Below, one piece after another: positions 53,655-61,755 of a stretch of 64,000 bases of DNA; position 1 is the first letter of the stretch; every line of letters starts with the position of its first letter. The stretch is taken from the NCBI RefSeq assembly GCF_039680535.1, contig NZ_JBDKSS010000012.1, positions 62,001-126,000 on the forward strand, given 5' to 3'. A program made the position numbers and the translations under genes. Source of the stretch: Parvibaculum sp039680535 (GTDB taxonomy: Bacteria > Pseudomonadota > Alphaproteobacteria > Parvibaculales > Parvibaculaceae). The notes below the pieces were generated by a model. That model did not search any database. It was not told the origin of the DNA and saw only the letters and a program-made list of their open reading frames with translations.

Positions 53655-54575
53655 ATGTCTCAGCCGAAACTCATCGCGAGCGGCCTGCAGTTTCCGGAAG
53701 GCCCCATCGCCATGCCGGATGGCAGCGTCATTCTGGTCGAAATCAAGCGCGGCACGCTGACTCGCGTTCACCCGGGCGGAAAGACGGAAGTCATCGCGAC
53801 TACCGGCGGCGGCCCGAACGGCGCGGCCATCGGCCCGGACGGCGCCTGCTACATCTGCAATGACGGCGGCTTCGAATGGCATGAAGTCGGCGGCCTCACC
53901 ATTCCGGGCGACAAGCCTGCGAATTATTCGGGTGGCCGCATCGAACGCGTCGATCTCAAGACCGGCAAGGTCGATGTGCTCTACACGCATTGCAACGGCA
54001 ATCCGCTGATCGGCCCGAACGACATCGTCTTCGACAAGCATGGCGGCTTCTGGTTCACCGACCACGGCAAGGGCGATGGCCGCATTCAGTATCGCGGCGG
54101 TCTCTACTACGCGAAGATCGACGGCTCGCTCATCAAGGAAGTGGCATTCCCGGTGCTCTCCGCGAATGGCGTCGGCCTCTCGCCGGATGAAAAGACGGTC
54201 TATGTCGCCGACACATTTTCGGCGCGCCTCTTCGCTTTCGACATCGTCGCGCCCGGTGAAGTGGCTCCGCCCTCGGGCCCCGGCGGTCCGGGCCGTTATG
54301 TCGGCACGGCGCCTGGCCATTGCTACTTCGACTCTCTTGCGGTCGATGCGGAAGGCAATATCTGCGTGGCGACGCTGCTTCATGGCGGCATCACGACCTT
54401 CTCGCCGGATGGCTCGAAGATCACGCATACGGCCTTCGACGACGTCCTTCCGACCAATATCTGCTTCGGCGGCAAGGATCTGAAGACCGCCTTCATCACG
54501 CTTTCGGCCTCGGGGCGTCTCGTCGCCGTCGAATGGCCGACGGCTGGTTTGCCGCTCAACTTCCTGAACAAGTAA
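53655..54575 (+). CDS. SMP-30/gluconolactonase-family protein
   Basis: The product is a 306-residue six-bladed beta-propeller lactonase. LQFPEGPIAMPDGSVILVEI holds the first metal-binding Glu. NGNPLIGPNDIVFDKHGGFW holds the conserved Asn and Asp, and ANGVGLSPDEKTVYVADTFS holds the later NG and Asp set. Members hydrolyse sugar lactones or organophosphate-like esters. GGGAGGA lies before ATG 53655; a longer frame from 53322 inside the previous gene is rejected. A 58-nt gap separates it from the amine oxidase. Confidence 0.85.
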   Translation: MSQPKLIASGLQFPEGPIAMPDGSVILVEIKRGTLTRVHPGGKTEVIATTGGGPNGAAIGPDGACYICNDGGFEWHEVGGLTIPGDKPANYSGGRIERVDLKTGKVDVLYTHCNGNPLIGPNDIVFDKHGGFWFTDHGKGDGRIQYRGGLYYAKIDGSLIKEVAFPVLSANGVGLSPDEKTVYVADTFSARLFAFDIVAPGEVAPPSGPGGPGRYVGTAPGHCYFDSLAVDAEGNICVATLLHGGITTFSPDGSKITHTAFDDVLPTNICFGGKDLKTAFITLSASGRLVAVEWPTAGLPLNFLNK

Positions 54576-54603
54576 GAGCGGTCGTTACGCCACTACACTC
54601 TGC

Positions 54604-54632
54604 GTCATGCCCCGGCTTGTCCGGGGCATGAC
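54604..54632. repeat. Palindromic intergenic repeat, short copy 3
   Basis: GTCATGCCCCGG (54604-54615) and CCGGGGCATGAC (54621-54632) are perfect 12-bp arms around CTTGT. It matches the end module of the larger repeat with two changes. It lies between convergent SMP-30 and Mrp genes, where it could end both transcripts. Confidence 0.75.
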
Positions 54633-54645
54633 GGATTGGAGTTGG

Positions 54646-55794
54646 TTATTCGACGCTGATCTTCGGCGCCTTGCGGGCGCCGGCGCCGAGAGCGCTGTCG
54701 ATATGCGCGCCGACGCGGCGCGCGATCTCGATGAAGACTTTCGCTTCCTCGCTGTCGGGCGCGGTGGCGACGATCGGCGTGCCGGCGTCCGAGGTTTCGC
54801 GCACCGCCATGTGCAGCGGCACTTCGCCGAGGAAATCGCAGCCGAGCGTTTCGGCCATCTTCCGCGCGCCGCCCTGACCGAAGATGTAGGATTTCTCGTT
54901 CGAGCCGGGGCTGACGAAATAGGCCATGTTCTCAACGATGCCGAAGACGGGCACGTGGGTCTTCTCGAACATGGCGAAGCCCTTGCGCGCGTCGATGAGC
55001 GCAATCTCCTGCGGCGTCGAGACGACGACGGCGCCTGTCAGCGGAACGCGCTGCGCCATGGTGAGCTGTGCGTCGCCGGTGCCGGGCGGCATGTCGACGA
55101 TGAGCACGTCGAGTTCGCCCCATTCGGTTTCGCCAAGCATCTGCATCAGCGCCGACTGCACCATCGGACCGCGCCAGATGGCCGCCGTGTCTTCCGGCAC
55201 GAGATAGCCGATCGACATGGTCTTGAGCCCGTAATTGGTCTTGGGCTTCAGCTTTTTCGTTTCGGTCACTTCGGGCTTGCCCGTAAGGCCGAGCATGCGC
55301 GGGATCGAGGGGCCGTAAATGTCGGCATCGAGCAGGCCCACACGGCGGCCGAGCTTGAGGAGGCCGAGCGCGAGATTGACGGCGACCGTCGACTTGCCGA
55401 CGCCGCCCTTGCCGCTGGCGACCGCGACGATGGCCTTGATGCCGGGCATGTTGATCGGCCCGCCCTGCGGCGCAGGCCGCTGCGGCGCCTCGTGCTTGTG
55501 GTCGCCGTGAGAGTGGTCATGCGCGGGGCGCGGAGCCGGCTGGTCGCGATGCGCGGTCAGCACAGCGGTGACGCTGAGAATGCCCGGAAGCTTGCGCACC
55601 GCTTCCTCGCATTGCCGCCGCAGCGGTTCGGAGGTCGGTCCGCGCTCCGGCGCGACCTCGACGCTGAAGCCGACATGGCCTTCGCGAACCACGAGGCCCT
55701 GAATGAGACCGGCGGAGACGACGTCCCTGCCGCTCGCTGGGTCGATGACGGCGGAAAGCGCCTTGAGAATATCTTCTTTGGATGCGCGGTTCAT
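54646..55794 (-). CDS. Mrp/ApbC iron-sulfur carrier ATPase
   Basis: The product is a 382-residue P-loop NTPase of the Mrp/NBP35 family for Fe-S cluster delivery. An N-terminal DUF59-like domain (KEDILKALSAVIDPASGRDV) is followed by a His-rich linker (HDHSHGDHKHE). Then come the deviant Walker A AVASGKGGVGKSTVAVNLAL near residue 130, LIVDMPPGTGDAQLT and GIVENMAYF. The paired CxxC metal site of some relatives is not seen; a Ser/Asn-rich stretch stands in its place. ATG 55794 is chosen; ATG 55899 would add a Pro/Ala-rich tail. It is divergent from hflK. Confidence 0.88.
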   Translation of the reverse strand: MNRASKEDILKALSAVIDPASGRDVVSAGLIQGLVVREGHVGFSVEVAPERGPTSEPLRRQCEEAVRKLPGILSVTAVLTAHRDQPAPRPAHDHSHGDHKHEAPQRPAPQGGPINMPGIKAIVAVASGKGGVGKSTVAVNLALGLLKLGRRVGLLDADIYGPSIPRMLGLTGKPEVTETKKLKPKTNYGLKTMSIGYLVPEDTAAIWRGPMVQSALMQMLGETEWGELDVLIVDMPPGTGDAQLTMAQRVPLTGAVVVSTPQEIALIDARKGFAMFEKTHVPVFGIVENMAYFVSPGSNEKSYIFGQGGARKMAETLGCDFLGEVPLHMAVRETSDAGTPIVATAPDSEEAKVFIEIARRVGAHIDSALGAGARKAPKISVE

Positions 55795-55958
55795 GCTCTT
55801 GCCTTGATGGGCCGGAATGCCCACATGCGAGTGTGCCTGGCGCGCCTGCGGCGCGGCGGGGCCCCGGGGCGCGCGTTGCGCCTTGGGGGTGAGTGTCATA
55901 TAAACCCCGGTAAGAACAAAACCAACACCGGCGAATTTCCCCAGATGAAGGAAACTTG

Positions 55959-57098
55959 ATGCCCTGGAGCAATCAGAATGGCGGCGGCGGAGGCTGGCAG
56001 GGCGGAGGTGGCGGCAATAGAGGACCATGGGGGCAGGGCCCCTCGGGTGGCGGAAACCGGCCGCCGGACCTCGACGAACTGATCCGGCGCGGTCAGGACA
56101 AGATTCGCGAAATTCTTCCCGGCGGCACAGGCGGCTCTCGCGGCCCGGCTCTTCTGCTGGGCCTTGCCGTTGTTGCCATCGTGGCGTCGACCAGCTTTTT
56201 CCGCGTCGACACCGACCAGCAGGGCATCGTGCTGCGCTTCGGCCAGTTCGTGCGCACCGAGCAGCCCGGCCTTCATATGAAGCTTCCCTATCCGATCGAG
56301 ACGGTCGCGAAGCCGACGGTGACGCGCGTCAACCGCACGGACATCGGCACGCGCGAAGGCGGCGGGCCGTCGGCGGAGGAAGGGCTGATGCTGACCGGCG
56401 ATGAGAACATCGTCGATATCAGCTTTTCGGTTTTCTGGCGCATCAAGGACGCGCCGGATTTCCTTTTCAAGGTCGAGGATCCCGAGCGCGCAGTGAAGGC
56501 GATGGCCGAAAGCGCAATGCGTGAGGCCGTGGGCCAGTCGAACATTCAGGTTCTTCTGACGACGGGCCGCGCCGAGGTTCAGACCAGGGTGCGCGATCTC
56601 ATGCAGTCTGCGCTCGACGCCTATGGTGCGGGCATCGTGGTGACGGAAGTGAAGCTCCAGAAGGTCGATCCGCCGTCGGCCGTCATCGATGCCTTCCGCG
56701 ACGTGCAGGCGGCGCGCGCCGATCAGGAGCGCCTCCAGTACGAGGCGAATACCTACGCCAATACCGTGGTGCCCAAGGCGCGCGGCAAGGCCTCGCAGAT
56801 CACGCAATCGGCTGAAGCCTATCGCGAGCAGATCGTCGCCGAGGCGGAAGGCGAAGCGAAGCGCTTCCTGTCGGTCTATGGCGAATACAAGAACGCCAAG
56901 GATGTTACGCGCCGGCGCATCTATATCGAAACGATGGAGGGCGTCCTGGGCGGCATCAACAAGGTGATCGTCGATCCGAAGAACGGCAGCGGCGTGCTGC
57001 CTTATCTGCCTCTTTCGGGCTTGAAGCCCTTGTCGCCGGTATCGGGCAACACATCCGCCGGATCATCCGCGGCTACGGGTTCGGAGGCGGGCCAATGA
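55959..57098 (+). CDS. hflK: HflK, SPFH-domain regulator of FtsH
   Basis: The product is a 379-residue membrane protein that partners HflC and controls the FtsH protease. The N-terminus is Gly-rich (residues 7-35) and cytoplasmic. A transmembrane helix near 64-80 (LLLGLAVVAIVASTSFF) is followed by the SPFH/prohibitin domain beginning RVDTDQQGIVLRFGQ. A coiled-coil region (about 250-320) includes QSAEAYREQIVAEAEGEAKR. ATG 55959 follows AAGGAAA. It overlaps hflC by ATGA. Confidence 0.93.
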   Translation: MPWSNQNGGGGGWQGGGGGNRGPWGQGPSGGGNRPPDLDELIRRGQDKIREILPGGTGGSRGPALLLGLAVVAIVASTSFFRVDTDQQGIVLRFGQFVRTEQPGLHMKLPYPIETVAKPTVTRVNRTDIGTREGGGPSAEEGLMLTGDENIVDISFSVFWRIKDAPDFLFKVEDPERAVKAMAESAMREAVGQSNIQVLLTTGRAEVQTRVRDLMQSALDAYGAGIVVTEVKLQKVDPPSAVIDAFRDVQAARADQERLQYEANTYANTVVPKARGKASQITQSAEAYREQIVAEAEGEAKRFLSVYGEYKNAKDVTRRRIYIETMEGVLGGINKVIVDPKNGSGVLPYLPLSGLKPLSPVSGNTSAGSSAATGSEAGQ

Positions 57099-57973
57099 AC
57101 AGGTCAATCGGTATCGGCGTCGTCGGCGCTCTCGTCGTCGCAGCAGTTGCGGCCTATCTCTCGCTCTTCACGGTGACCATGACGCAGCAGGCCATCGTGT
57201 TGCAGTTCGGCCGTCCGGTCGGGCAGGTCATCACGGAACCCGGCCTTTATGTGAAGGTGCCGCTCATCCAGAACGTCGTCTATATCGACAAGCGGCTTCT
57301 GACCCTCGAGTCTCCGACTGAAGAAATCATCGCTTCTGACCAGAAGCGTCTCGTGGTCGACGCCTTCGCGCGCTACCGCATCGTCGATGCGCTGAAGTTC
57401 TATCAGGCCGTCCGCGATCCGCGCCTCACCGAGACGCGGCTGCAGCCGAGCTTCGGATCGGCATTGCGCAACACGCTGGGCGACAACAGCCTCGAAGCGT
57501 TGGTGCGCGACAATCGCGCCGGGCTGATGCGGAAGATTCAGGAGAACTTCAACAAGACGGCGAGCGATCTCGGCATCGAGATCGTCGATGTGCGCATCCG
57601 CCGCGCGGACCTTCCCGAGGCGAACAGCCAGGCGATCTTCCGCCGCATGCAGACCGAGCGTGAACGCGAGGCGGCTGAAATCCGCGCTCAGGGCCAGGAA
57701 CAGGCGCAGCGTATCCGCAGCAAGGCGGATCGCGACGTGACCGTGCTGCTGGCGGACGCCGAACGCGATGGACAGATCGTCCGCGGCGAGGGCGATGCGA
57801 CGCAGAACAAGATCTATGCCGAGGCTTTCGGCAAGGATCCCGAGTTCTTCGCCTTCTATCGCTCCATGCAGGCCTACAAGAAGGCATTGGGCGGCGAGAG
57901 TTCGACGATGGTCGTGAGCCCGGATTCGGAGTTCTTCCGTTATTTCGGCAATGAGGGCGGCGTGAAGCCCTGA
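57095..57973 (+). CDS. hflC: HflC, SPFH-domain partner of HflK
   Basis: The product is a 292-residue protein with an N-terminal transmembrane helix (about residues 5-24, GIGVVGALVVAAVAAYLSLF). The SPFH domain follows (TMTQQAIVLQFGRPVGQVI), then REREAAEIRAQGQEQAQRIR coiled coil. HflKC forms a large periplasmic cage around FtsH. The C-terminal SPDSEFFRYFG is a conserved end. It overlaps hflK. Confidence 0.94.
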   Translation: MNRSIGIGVVGALVVAAVAAYLSLFTVTMTQQAIVLQFGRPVGQVITEPGLYVKVPLIQNVVYIDKRLLTLESPTEEIIASDQKRLVVDAFARYRIVDALKFYQAVRDPRLTETRLQPSFGSALRNTLGDNSLEALVRDNRAGLMRKIQENFNKTASDLGIEIVDVRIRRADLPEANSQAIFRRMQTEREREAAEIRAQGQEQAQRIRSKADRDVTVLLADAERDGQIVRGEGDATQNKIYAEAFGKDPEFFAFYRSMQAYKKALGGESSTMVVSPDSEFFRYFGNEGGVKP

Positions 57974-57998
57974 TGGCCCAGGTGCCGAGGCTATCGGC

Positions 57999-58184
57999 TT
58001 GACCGACCTTCTCTCTGCGTTGGGCCTGGTGCTGGCGATCGAGGGGGCGCTTTATGCGGCCTTTCCCGGTCCCATGCGCCGGGCGCTTGCCGCCATCGGT
58101 TCCCAGCCTGAAAATGCGCTTCGACGCACAGGCATGCTTGCACTTGTCCTCGGGGTTGTGCTCGTCTGGCTGGTAAGGGGATAG
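57999..58184 (+). CDS. DUF2065 small membrane protein (YjeT-like)
   Basis: The product is a 61-residue protein with two hydrophobic helices (about 5-22 and 45-60), joined by a short loop with PGPMRRALAAIGSQPENALRR (split). This is the DUF2065 layout, and the gene follows hflC as in many proteobacteria. The start is TTG 57999 with GAGG 9 nt upstream. Function is unknown; association with HflKC is inferred from position only. Confidence 0.72.
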   Translation: MTDLLSALGLVLAIEGALYAAFPGPMRRALAAIGSQPENALRRTGMLALVLGVVLVWLVRG

Positions 58185-58227
58185 CGGCCGGGGCAGGCCG
58201 CACGCGAGGTTGAAGGAACGACGTTCG

Positions 58228-59742
58228 ATGGCGCGAGTGGGCTTTGTGAGGGAGTGGGGCATGCGAGCGGCCTTGGCCGGGCTCCTGGTCTCGGCAGGGT
58301 TTTTCGGCTTCGGCCTGCAATCGGCCGAGGCGCGCATGGTTCCCCAAAGCCTCGCCGAGCTTTCCGCGAAGCTGTCGCCCGCCGTCGTCAATATCTCCAC
58401 GACGCAGACCGTTACCGGGCCGGCCAATGACTCCGACGAGGGCGACCTCGATGGGCAGAGCGGTCAGGGCGATGACGATAGGGGCGGCGATGGAGACGGC
58501 GATTCCGCCAATCCCTTCGGCCAGCCAGTGCCCGAGGCGCCGGTGCCGCCGGGTACGCCCCAGAAGGTGCAGTCGCTGGGCTCGGGCTTTGTCGTCGACC
58601 CAACGGGGATCATCCTCACCAACAATCATGTGATCGAAGGCGCCGACAAGATCGACGTGACCTTTTCCGACGGCACGACGCTGCCTGCGAAGCTGAAGGG
58701 CCGCGACGAGAAGACGGATATTGCCGTGCTGAAGGTCGAGTCCAAGACGCCGCTCGCCTATGTCCGCCTCGGAGACTCCGAGAAGCTGCGCGTCGGCGAC
58801 TGGGTCATGGCGATCGGCAATCCCTTCGGCCTCGGCGGCTCCGTGACGGCGGGCATCGTCTCGGCGCTCAACCGCGATATCCATGCGGGCAGTTACGACG
58901 ACTTCATCCAAACCGATGCGGCGATCAATCGCGGCAATTCGGGCGGACCGCTCTTCGCGCTCAATGGCGAGGTGATCGGCATGAACACGGCGATCATCTC
59001 GCCGTCCGGCGAATCCGTCGGCATCGGTTTTGCCACACCCTCCAGCACGATCGCGCCCGTGCTCGCGCAGATTCTCGAATATGGCGAGATGCGCCGTGGC
59101 TGGATCGGCGTACGCATTCAGTCGGTGACGCAGGAGATTGCGGAGACGCTTGGTCTGCCGCAGGCGCATGGCGCCTTGATCGCCGGCCTGACGGCGGGCG
59201 GCCCGGGCGAGAAGGCCGGTCTTGAAGCAGGCGATCTCGTGACCGGCTTCGACGGTCATCCTGTGCGCGAAATGCGCGATCTGCCGCGGCTCGTCGCCGA
59301 GACGGAAATCGGCAAGCAGGCGGAGATCGAAATCCTGCGGGGCGGAAAGGTGAAGACCCTGACGGTGAAGGTCGGCCGCCTTGCCGAAGCCGACTCCAAG
59401 GCGAAGACGAAGGAGAAGCCCGCGGCGAAGGCGCCTGCGGCGGAAAAGACCAAGGTGCTCGGTCTCGATCTCGTCACCGTTACGCCGGATATGCGCGAGC
59501 ACTTCAAGCTTGGCGTCGATGTTGAAGGCGTGCTTGTGCTCGAGGTCGATCCGACGAGTTCTGCGGCGGACAAGGGCATAGAGCCGGGCGATGTCGTCAT
59601 CCGCGTCGGTCAGGCCAATGTGCGTTCGCCGAAAGAAGTCGTCGCGGCCGTGGACGCGGAGAAGAAGGCAGGGCGCACGTCCGTTCTTCTGCGGCTTCTC
59701 AGCGGCAGCGCCCCGCGCTTCGTGGCATTGCCGCTGAAATAG
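58228..59742 (+). CDS. degP: Periplasmic serine protease of the Do/DegP family
   Basis: The product is a 504-residue HtrA protease. The signal peptide ends near SAEA, residue 35. The catalytic triad is His134 (NNHVIEG), Asp164 (KTDIAVLK) and Ser238 (GNSGGPLF). Two PDZ domains follow (about 290-375 and 405-500). An acidic, Gly/Asp-rich stretch sits at about 70-95, before the protease core, as a likely flexible loop. ATG 58228 is chosen; TTG 58210 is possible. With hflKC it forms an envelope quality-control block. It converges with serB, 6 nt apart. Confidence 0.93.
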   Translation: MARVGFVREWGMRAALAGLLVSAGFFGFGLQSAEARMVPQSLAELSAKLSPAVVNISTTQTVTGPANDSDEGDLDGQSGQGDDDRGGDGDGDSANPFGQPVPEAPVPPGTPQKVQSLGSGFVVDPTGIILTNNHVIEGADKIDVTFSDGTTLPAKLKGRDEKTDIAVLKVESKTPLAYVRLGDSEKLRVGDWVMAIGNPFGLGGSVTAGIVSALNRDIHAGSYDDFIQTDAAINRGNSGGPLFALNGEVIGMNTAIISPSGESVGIGFATPSSTIAPVLAQILEYGEMRRGWIGVRIQSVTQEIAETLGLPQAHGALIAGLTAGGPGEKAGLEAGDLVTGFDGHPVREMRDLPRLVAETEIGKQAEIEILRGGKVKTLTVKVGRLAEADSKAKTKEKPAAKAPAAEKTKVLGLDLVTVTPDMREHFKLGVDVEGVLVLEVDPTSSAADKGIEPGDVVIRVGQANVRSPKEVVAAVDAEKKAGRTSVLLRLLSGSAPRFVALPLK

Positions 59743-59748
59743 ATTGCG

Positions 59749-60633
59749 TCAGCCTTTGATTTCTTCCCTGCGGTAGCCCTGCAGATAGAGCAGCGCCGTC
59801 AGGTCGCCATGGTCGATGCGCGCGTCGGCGGCTTCCGCGACGACGGGCTTTGCGTGGAACGCAACGCCGAGGCCCGCTTCCTCGATCATGCCGAGATCGT
59901 TGGCGCCATCGCCCACTGCCATGGTCGCGTGAGGAGCGAGCTTCAATTCCTCGCGCAGGTTCACCAGCGACTCGATCTTGGCGTAACGGCCGAGGATCGG
60001 CTCGCCCACTTCGCCCGTGAGCTTGTCGTCGGCGAAAATCAGCGTGTTGGCGCGGTTGAGATTGAAGCCGACGGCGGCAGCAACGCGCTCGGTGAAGAAA
60101 GTGAAGCCACCGGAGACGAGGGCGCAGGTTGCGCCATTCGCGCGCATGGTGCCGACAAGGGCGCGTCCGCCCGGTGTCTCGACGATGCGTTCGGCATAGA
60201 CTTTTTCGAGCGAGGCGAGGGGAAGGCCCTTCAGGAGTCCGACGCGCTCTTTCAGCGCCGGCTCGAAGGCGATCTCGCCGCGCATGGCGCGTTCCGTGAT
60301 CGCTGAAATACGGTCCTTGATCCCCAGTTCTGCGGCCAGTTCGTCGATGCATTCCTGCTGGATGATCGTCGAGTCCATGTCGGCGACGAGAAGGCCCTTC
60401 TTGCGGTTGCCCGCGGCCTGAACGGAAAGATCGATCTTCGTGTCCGAGAAGGCCGCGCGGATCGCAGCCTCGACGGCTTTTCCGTCCTCGGCTTCGAAAT
60501 GGATGTCGCAGGCGTGACCCGGTGCGAGCCAATCCGGCGCGGAGGGTGAGGGCAGAATGGTGCCGGCGGCGGCGACATGGGCTTCGGAAAGTGCCGTGGC
60601 GCTGTTACCGATCAGGGTGAGGGTGTATTTCAT
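59749..60633 (-). CDS. serB: Phosphoserine phosphatase
   Basis: The product is a 294-residue HAD phosphatase for the last step of serine synthesis. The nucleophile Asp85 and Asp87 lie in VADMDSTIIQQECIDELA. The middle segment, LVSGGFTFFTERVA, supplies the Ser of motif II. GDGANDLGMIEEAGLGVAF is motif IV. The N-terminal 75 residues resemble a regulatory ACT-like region. It is divergent from miaA with a 26-nt gap, so promoters overlap. Confidence 0.93.
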   Translation of the reverse strand: MKYTLTLIGNSATALSEAHVAAAGTILPSPSAPDWLAPGHACDIHFEAEDGKAVEAAIRAAFSDTKIDLSVQAAGNRKKGLLVADMDSTIIQQECIDELAAELGIKDRISAITERAMRGEIAFEPALKERVGLLKGLPLASLEKVYAERIVETPGGRALVGTMRANGATCALVSGGFTFFTERVAAAVGFNLNRANTLIFADDKLTGEVGEPILGRYAKIESLVNLREELKLAPHATMAVGDGANDLGMIEEAGLGVAFHAKPVVAEAADARIDHGDLTALLYLQGYRREEIKG

Positions 60634-60659
60634 CGGGCGAACCGGAAAAGAGGGTGATC

Positions 60660-61610
60660 TTGAGCGAGCCGCTCACGACCAAAGGTGCGATCCTTATTGC
60701 AGGGCCGACCGCGAGCGGCAAGTCCGCGCTGGCGCTCGCTCTGGCCGAGAGGCTGGACGGCGAGATCGTCAATGCGGACTCGATGCAGATCTACCGCGAA
60801 TTGCGCGTCCTCACGGCCCGGCCCTCGGCGGCGGAGGAAGCTCGCGTCCCTCATCACCTCTATGGCGTTATTTCGGGCGCGGAACTCTGCTCGGCGGGCC
60901 GCTGGTCGCTCATGGCGGTGAAGGTTATCGCCGATATCGAGGCACGGGGCCGCGTCCCCATCGTCGTCGGCGGCACGGGGCTCTATTTCAAGGCGCTGAT
61001 CGAGGGCTTTTCGCCCATTCCCGACGTGCCCGACGAGGTGCGCGAGGCGGTGCGGGCGGAAGTCGAGGCGGCGGGCGAGGACGCCCATGCGCTCCTTCAG
61101 GCAGTCGATCCGGCCCTTGCCGAGGTCATCCGCCCGTCCGACCGCCAGCGCATCGCCCGCGGCGTCGAGGTTGCCCGGGCGACGGGACGGCCCCTCAGTG
61201 CATGGCAGAAAGAGCCGCGCGAGCCGTTGCTGGCCGGAAATATCGCCAAAATCGTGCTGGCGCCGGACCGCGCCTGGCTTCGCGCGCGCTGCGATGCGCG
61301 TTTCGAGGCGATGGTGCAGGTGGGCGCCATCGAGGAAGCCCGCGCGCTGGCCGCAAGGAACCTTGCCCCGGAGCTTCCGGTGATGAAAACCCTCGGGCTC
61401 AGGCCGCTTATCGACTATGTATCTGGAAAGATTGAGCTTTCCGAAGCCGTTGCGCTTGGGCAGGCGGAGACGCGGGCCTATGCGAAACGGCAGGAGACCT
61501 GGCTCAGGACTCAGATGATTGCGTGGCAGACCTTTTCAGAGCAAGATTCAGAAAGGCTTAAGGCCATTATCTTTTCATTTATTGACGATTTGGGGTTGAC
61601 CCGTCCCTGA
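60660..61610 (+). CDS. miaA: tRNA dimethylallyltransferase
   Basis: The product is a 316-residue enzyme that adds the dimethylallyl group to A37 of tRNAs reading UNN codons. The P-loop LIAGPTASGKSALALALA is near residues 12-29. NADSMQIYREL near 39, VVGGTGLYFKALIEG near 103 and ETRAYAKRQETWLR near 276 are diagnostic. The TTG at 60660 is preferred because GAGGG lies 6 nt upstream, while GTG 60654 is too close to it. A promoter-like TTGACC begins near its end. Confidence 0.92.
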   Translation: MSEPLTTKGAILIAGPTASGKSALALALAERLDGEIVNADSMQIYRELRVLTARPSAAEEARVPHHLYGVISGAELCSAGRWSLMAVKVIADIEARGRVPIVVGGTGLYFKALIEGFSPIPDVPDEVREAVRAEVEAAGEDAHALLQAVDPALAEVIRPSDRQRIARGVEVARATGRPLSAWQKEPREPLLAGNIAKIVLAPDRAWLRARCDARFEAMVQVGAIEEARALAARNLAPELPVMKTLGLRPLIDYVSGKIELSEAVALGQAETRAYAKRQETWLRTQMIAWQTFSEQDSERLKAIIFSFIDDLGLTRP

Positions 61611-61624
61611 GCCGCCGCTAGGTT
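61596..61624 (+). promoter_or_regulatory. Candidate ilvI promoter
   Basis: TTGACC (61596-61601) and TAGGTT (61619-61624) are separated by exactly 17 bp. The pair overlaps the miaA stop and lies 132 nt before ilvI. The -10 element is weak. The stretch from here to ilvI would form a leader holding repeat copy 4. Confidence 0.35.
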
Positions 61625-61650
61625 GCCCGCGCTTTTAAGGCCCCCTCGTT

Positions 61651-61733
61651 CGCATGGCCCGGTCTGTCCGGGCCATCCATGTTTTGGAGGCGGCGAGGAG
61701 ACGTGGATGGCCCGCATGAAGCGGGCCATGACG
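61651..61733. repeat. Composite palindromic intergenic repeat, copy 4 (ilvI leader)
   Basis: ATGGCCCGG/CCGGGCCAT (loop TCTGT) lies at 61654-61676. ATGGCCCGC/GCGGGCCAT (loop ATGAA) lies at 61707-61729, ending in GACG. The inner segments CCATCCATG and GACGTGGATGG are near-complementary, so the whole can fold back. It ends 22 nt before the ilvI ATG and includes most of the leader. Confidence 0.78.
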
Positions 61734-61755
61734 CACAAACGGAAGGAATCGACCC

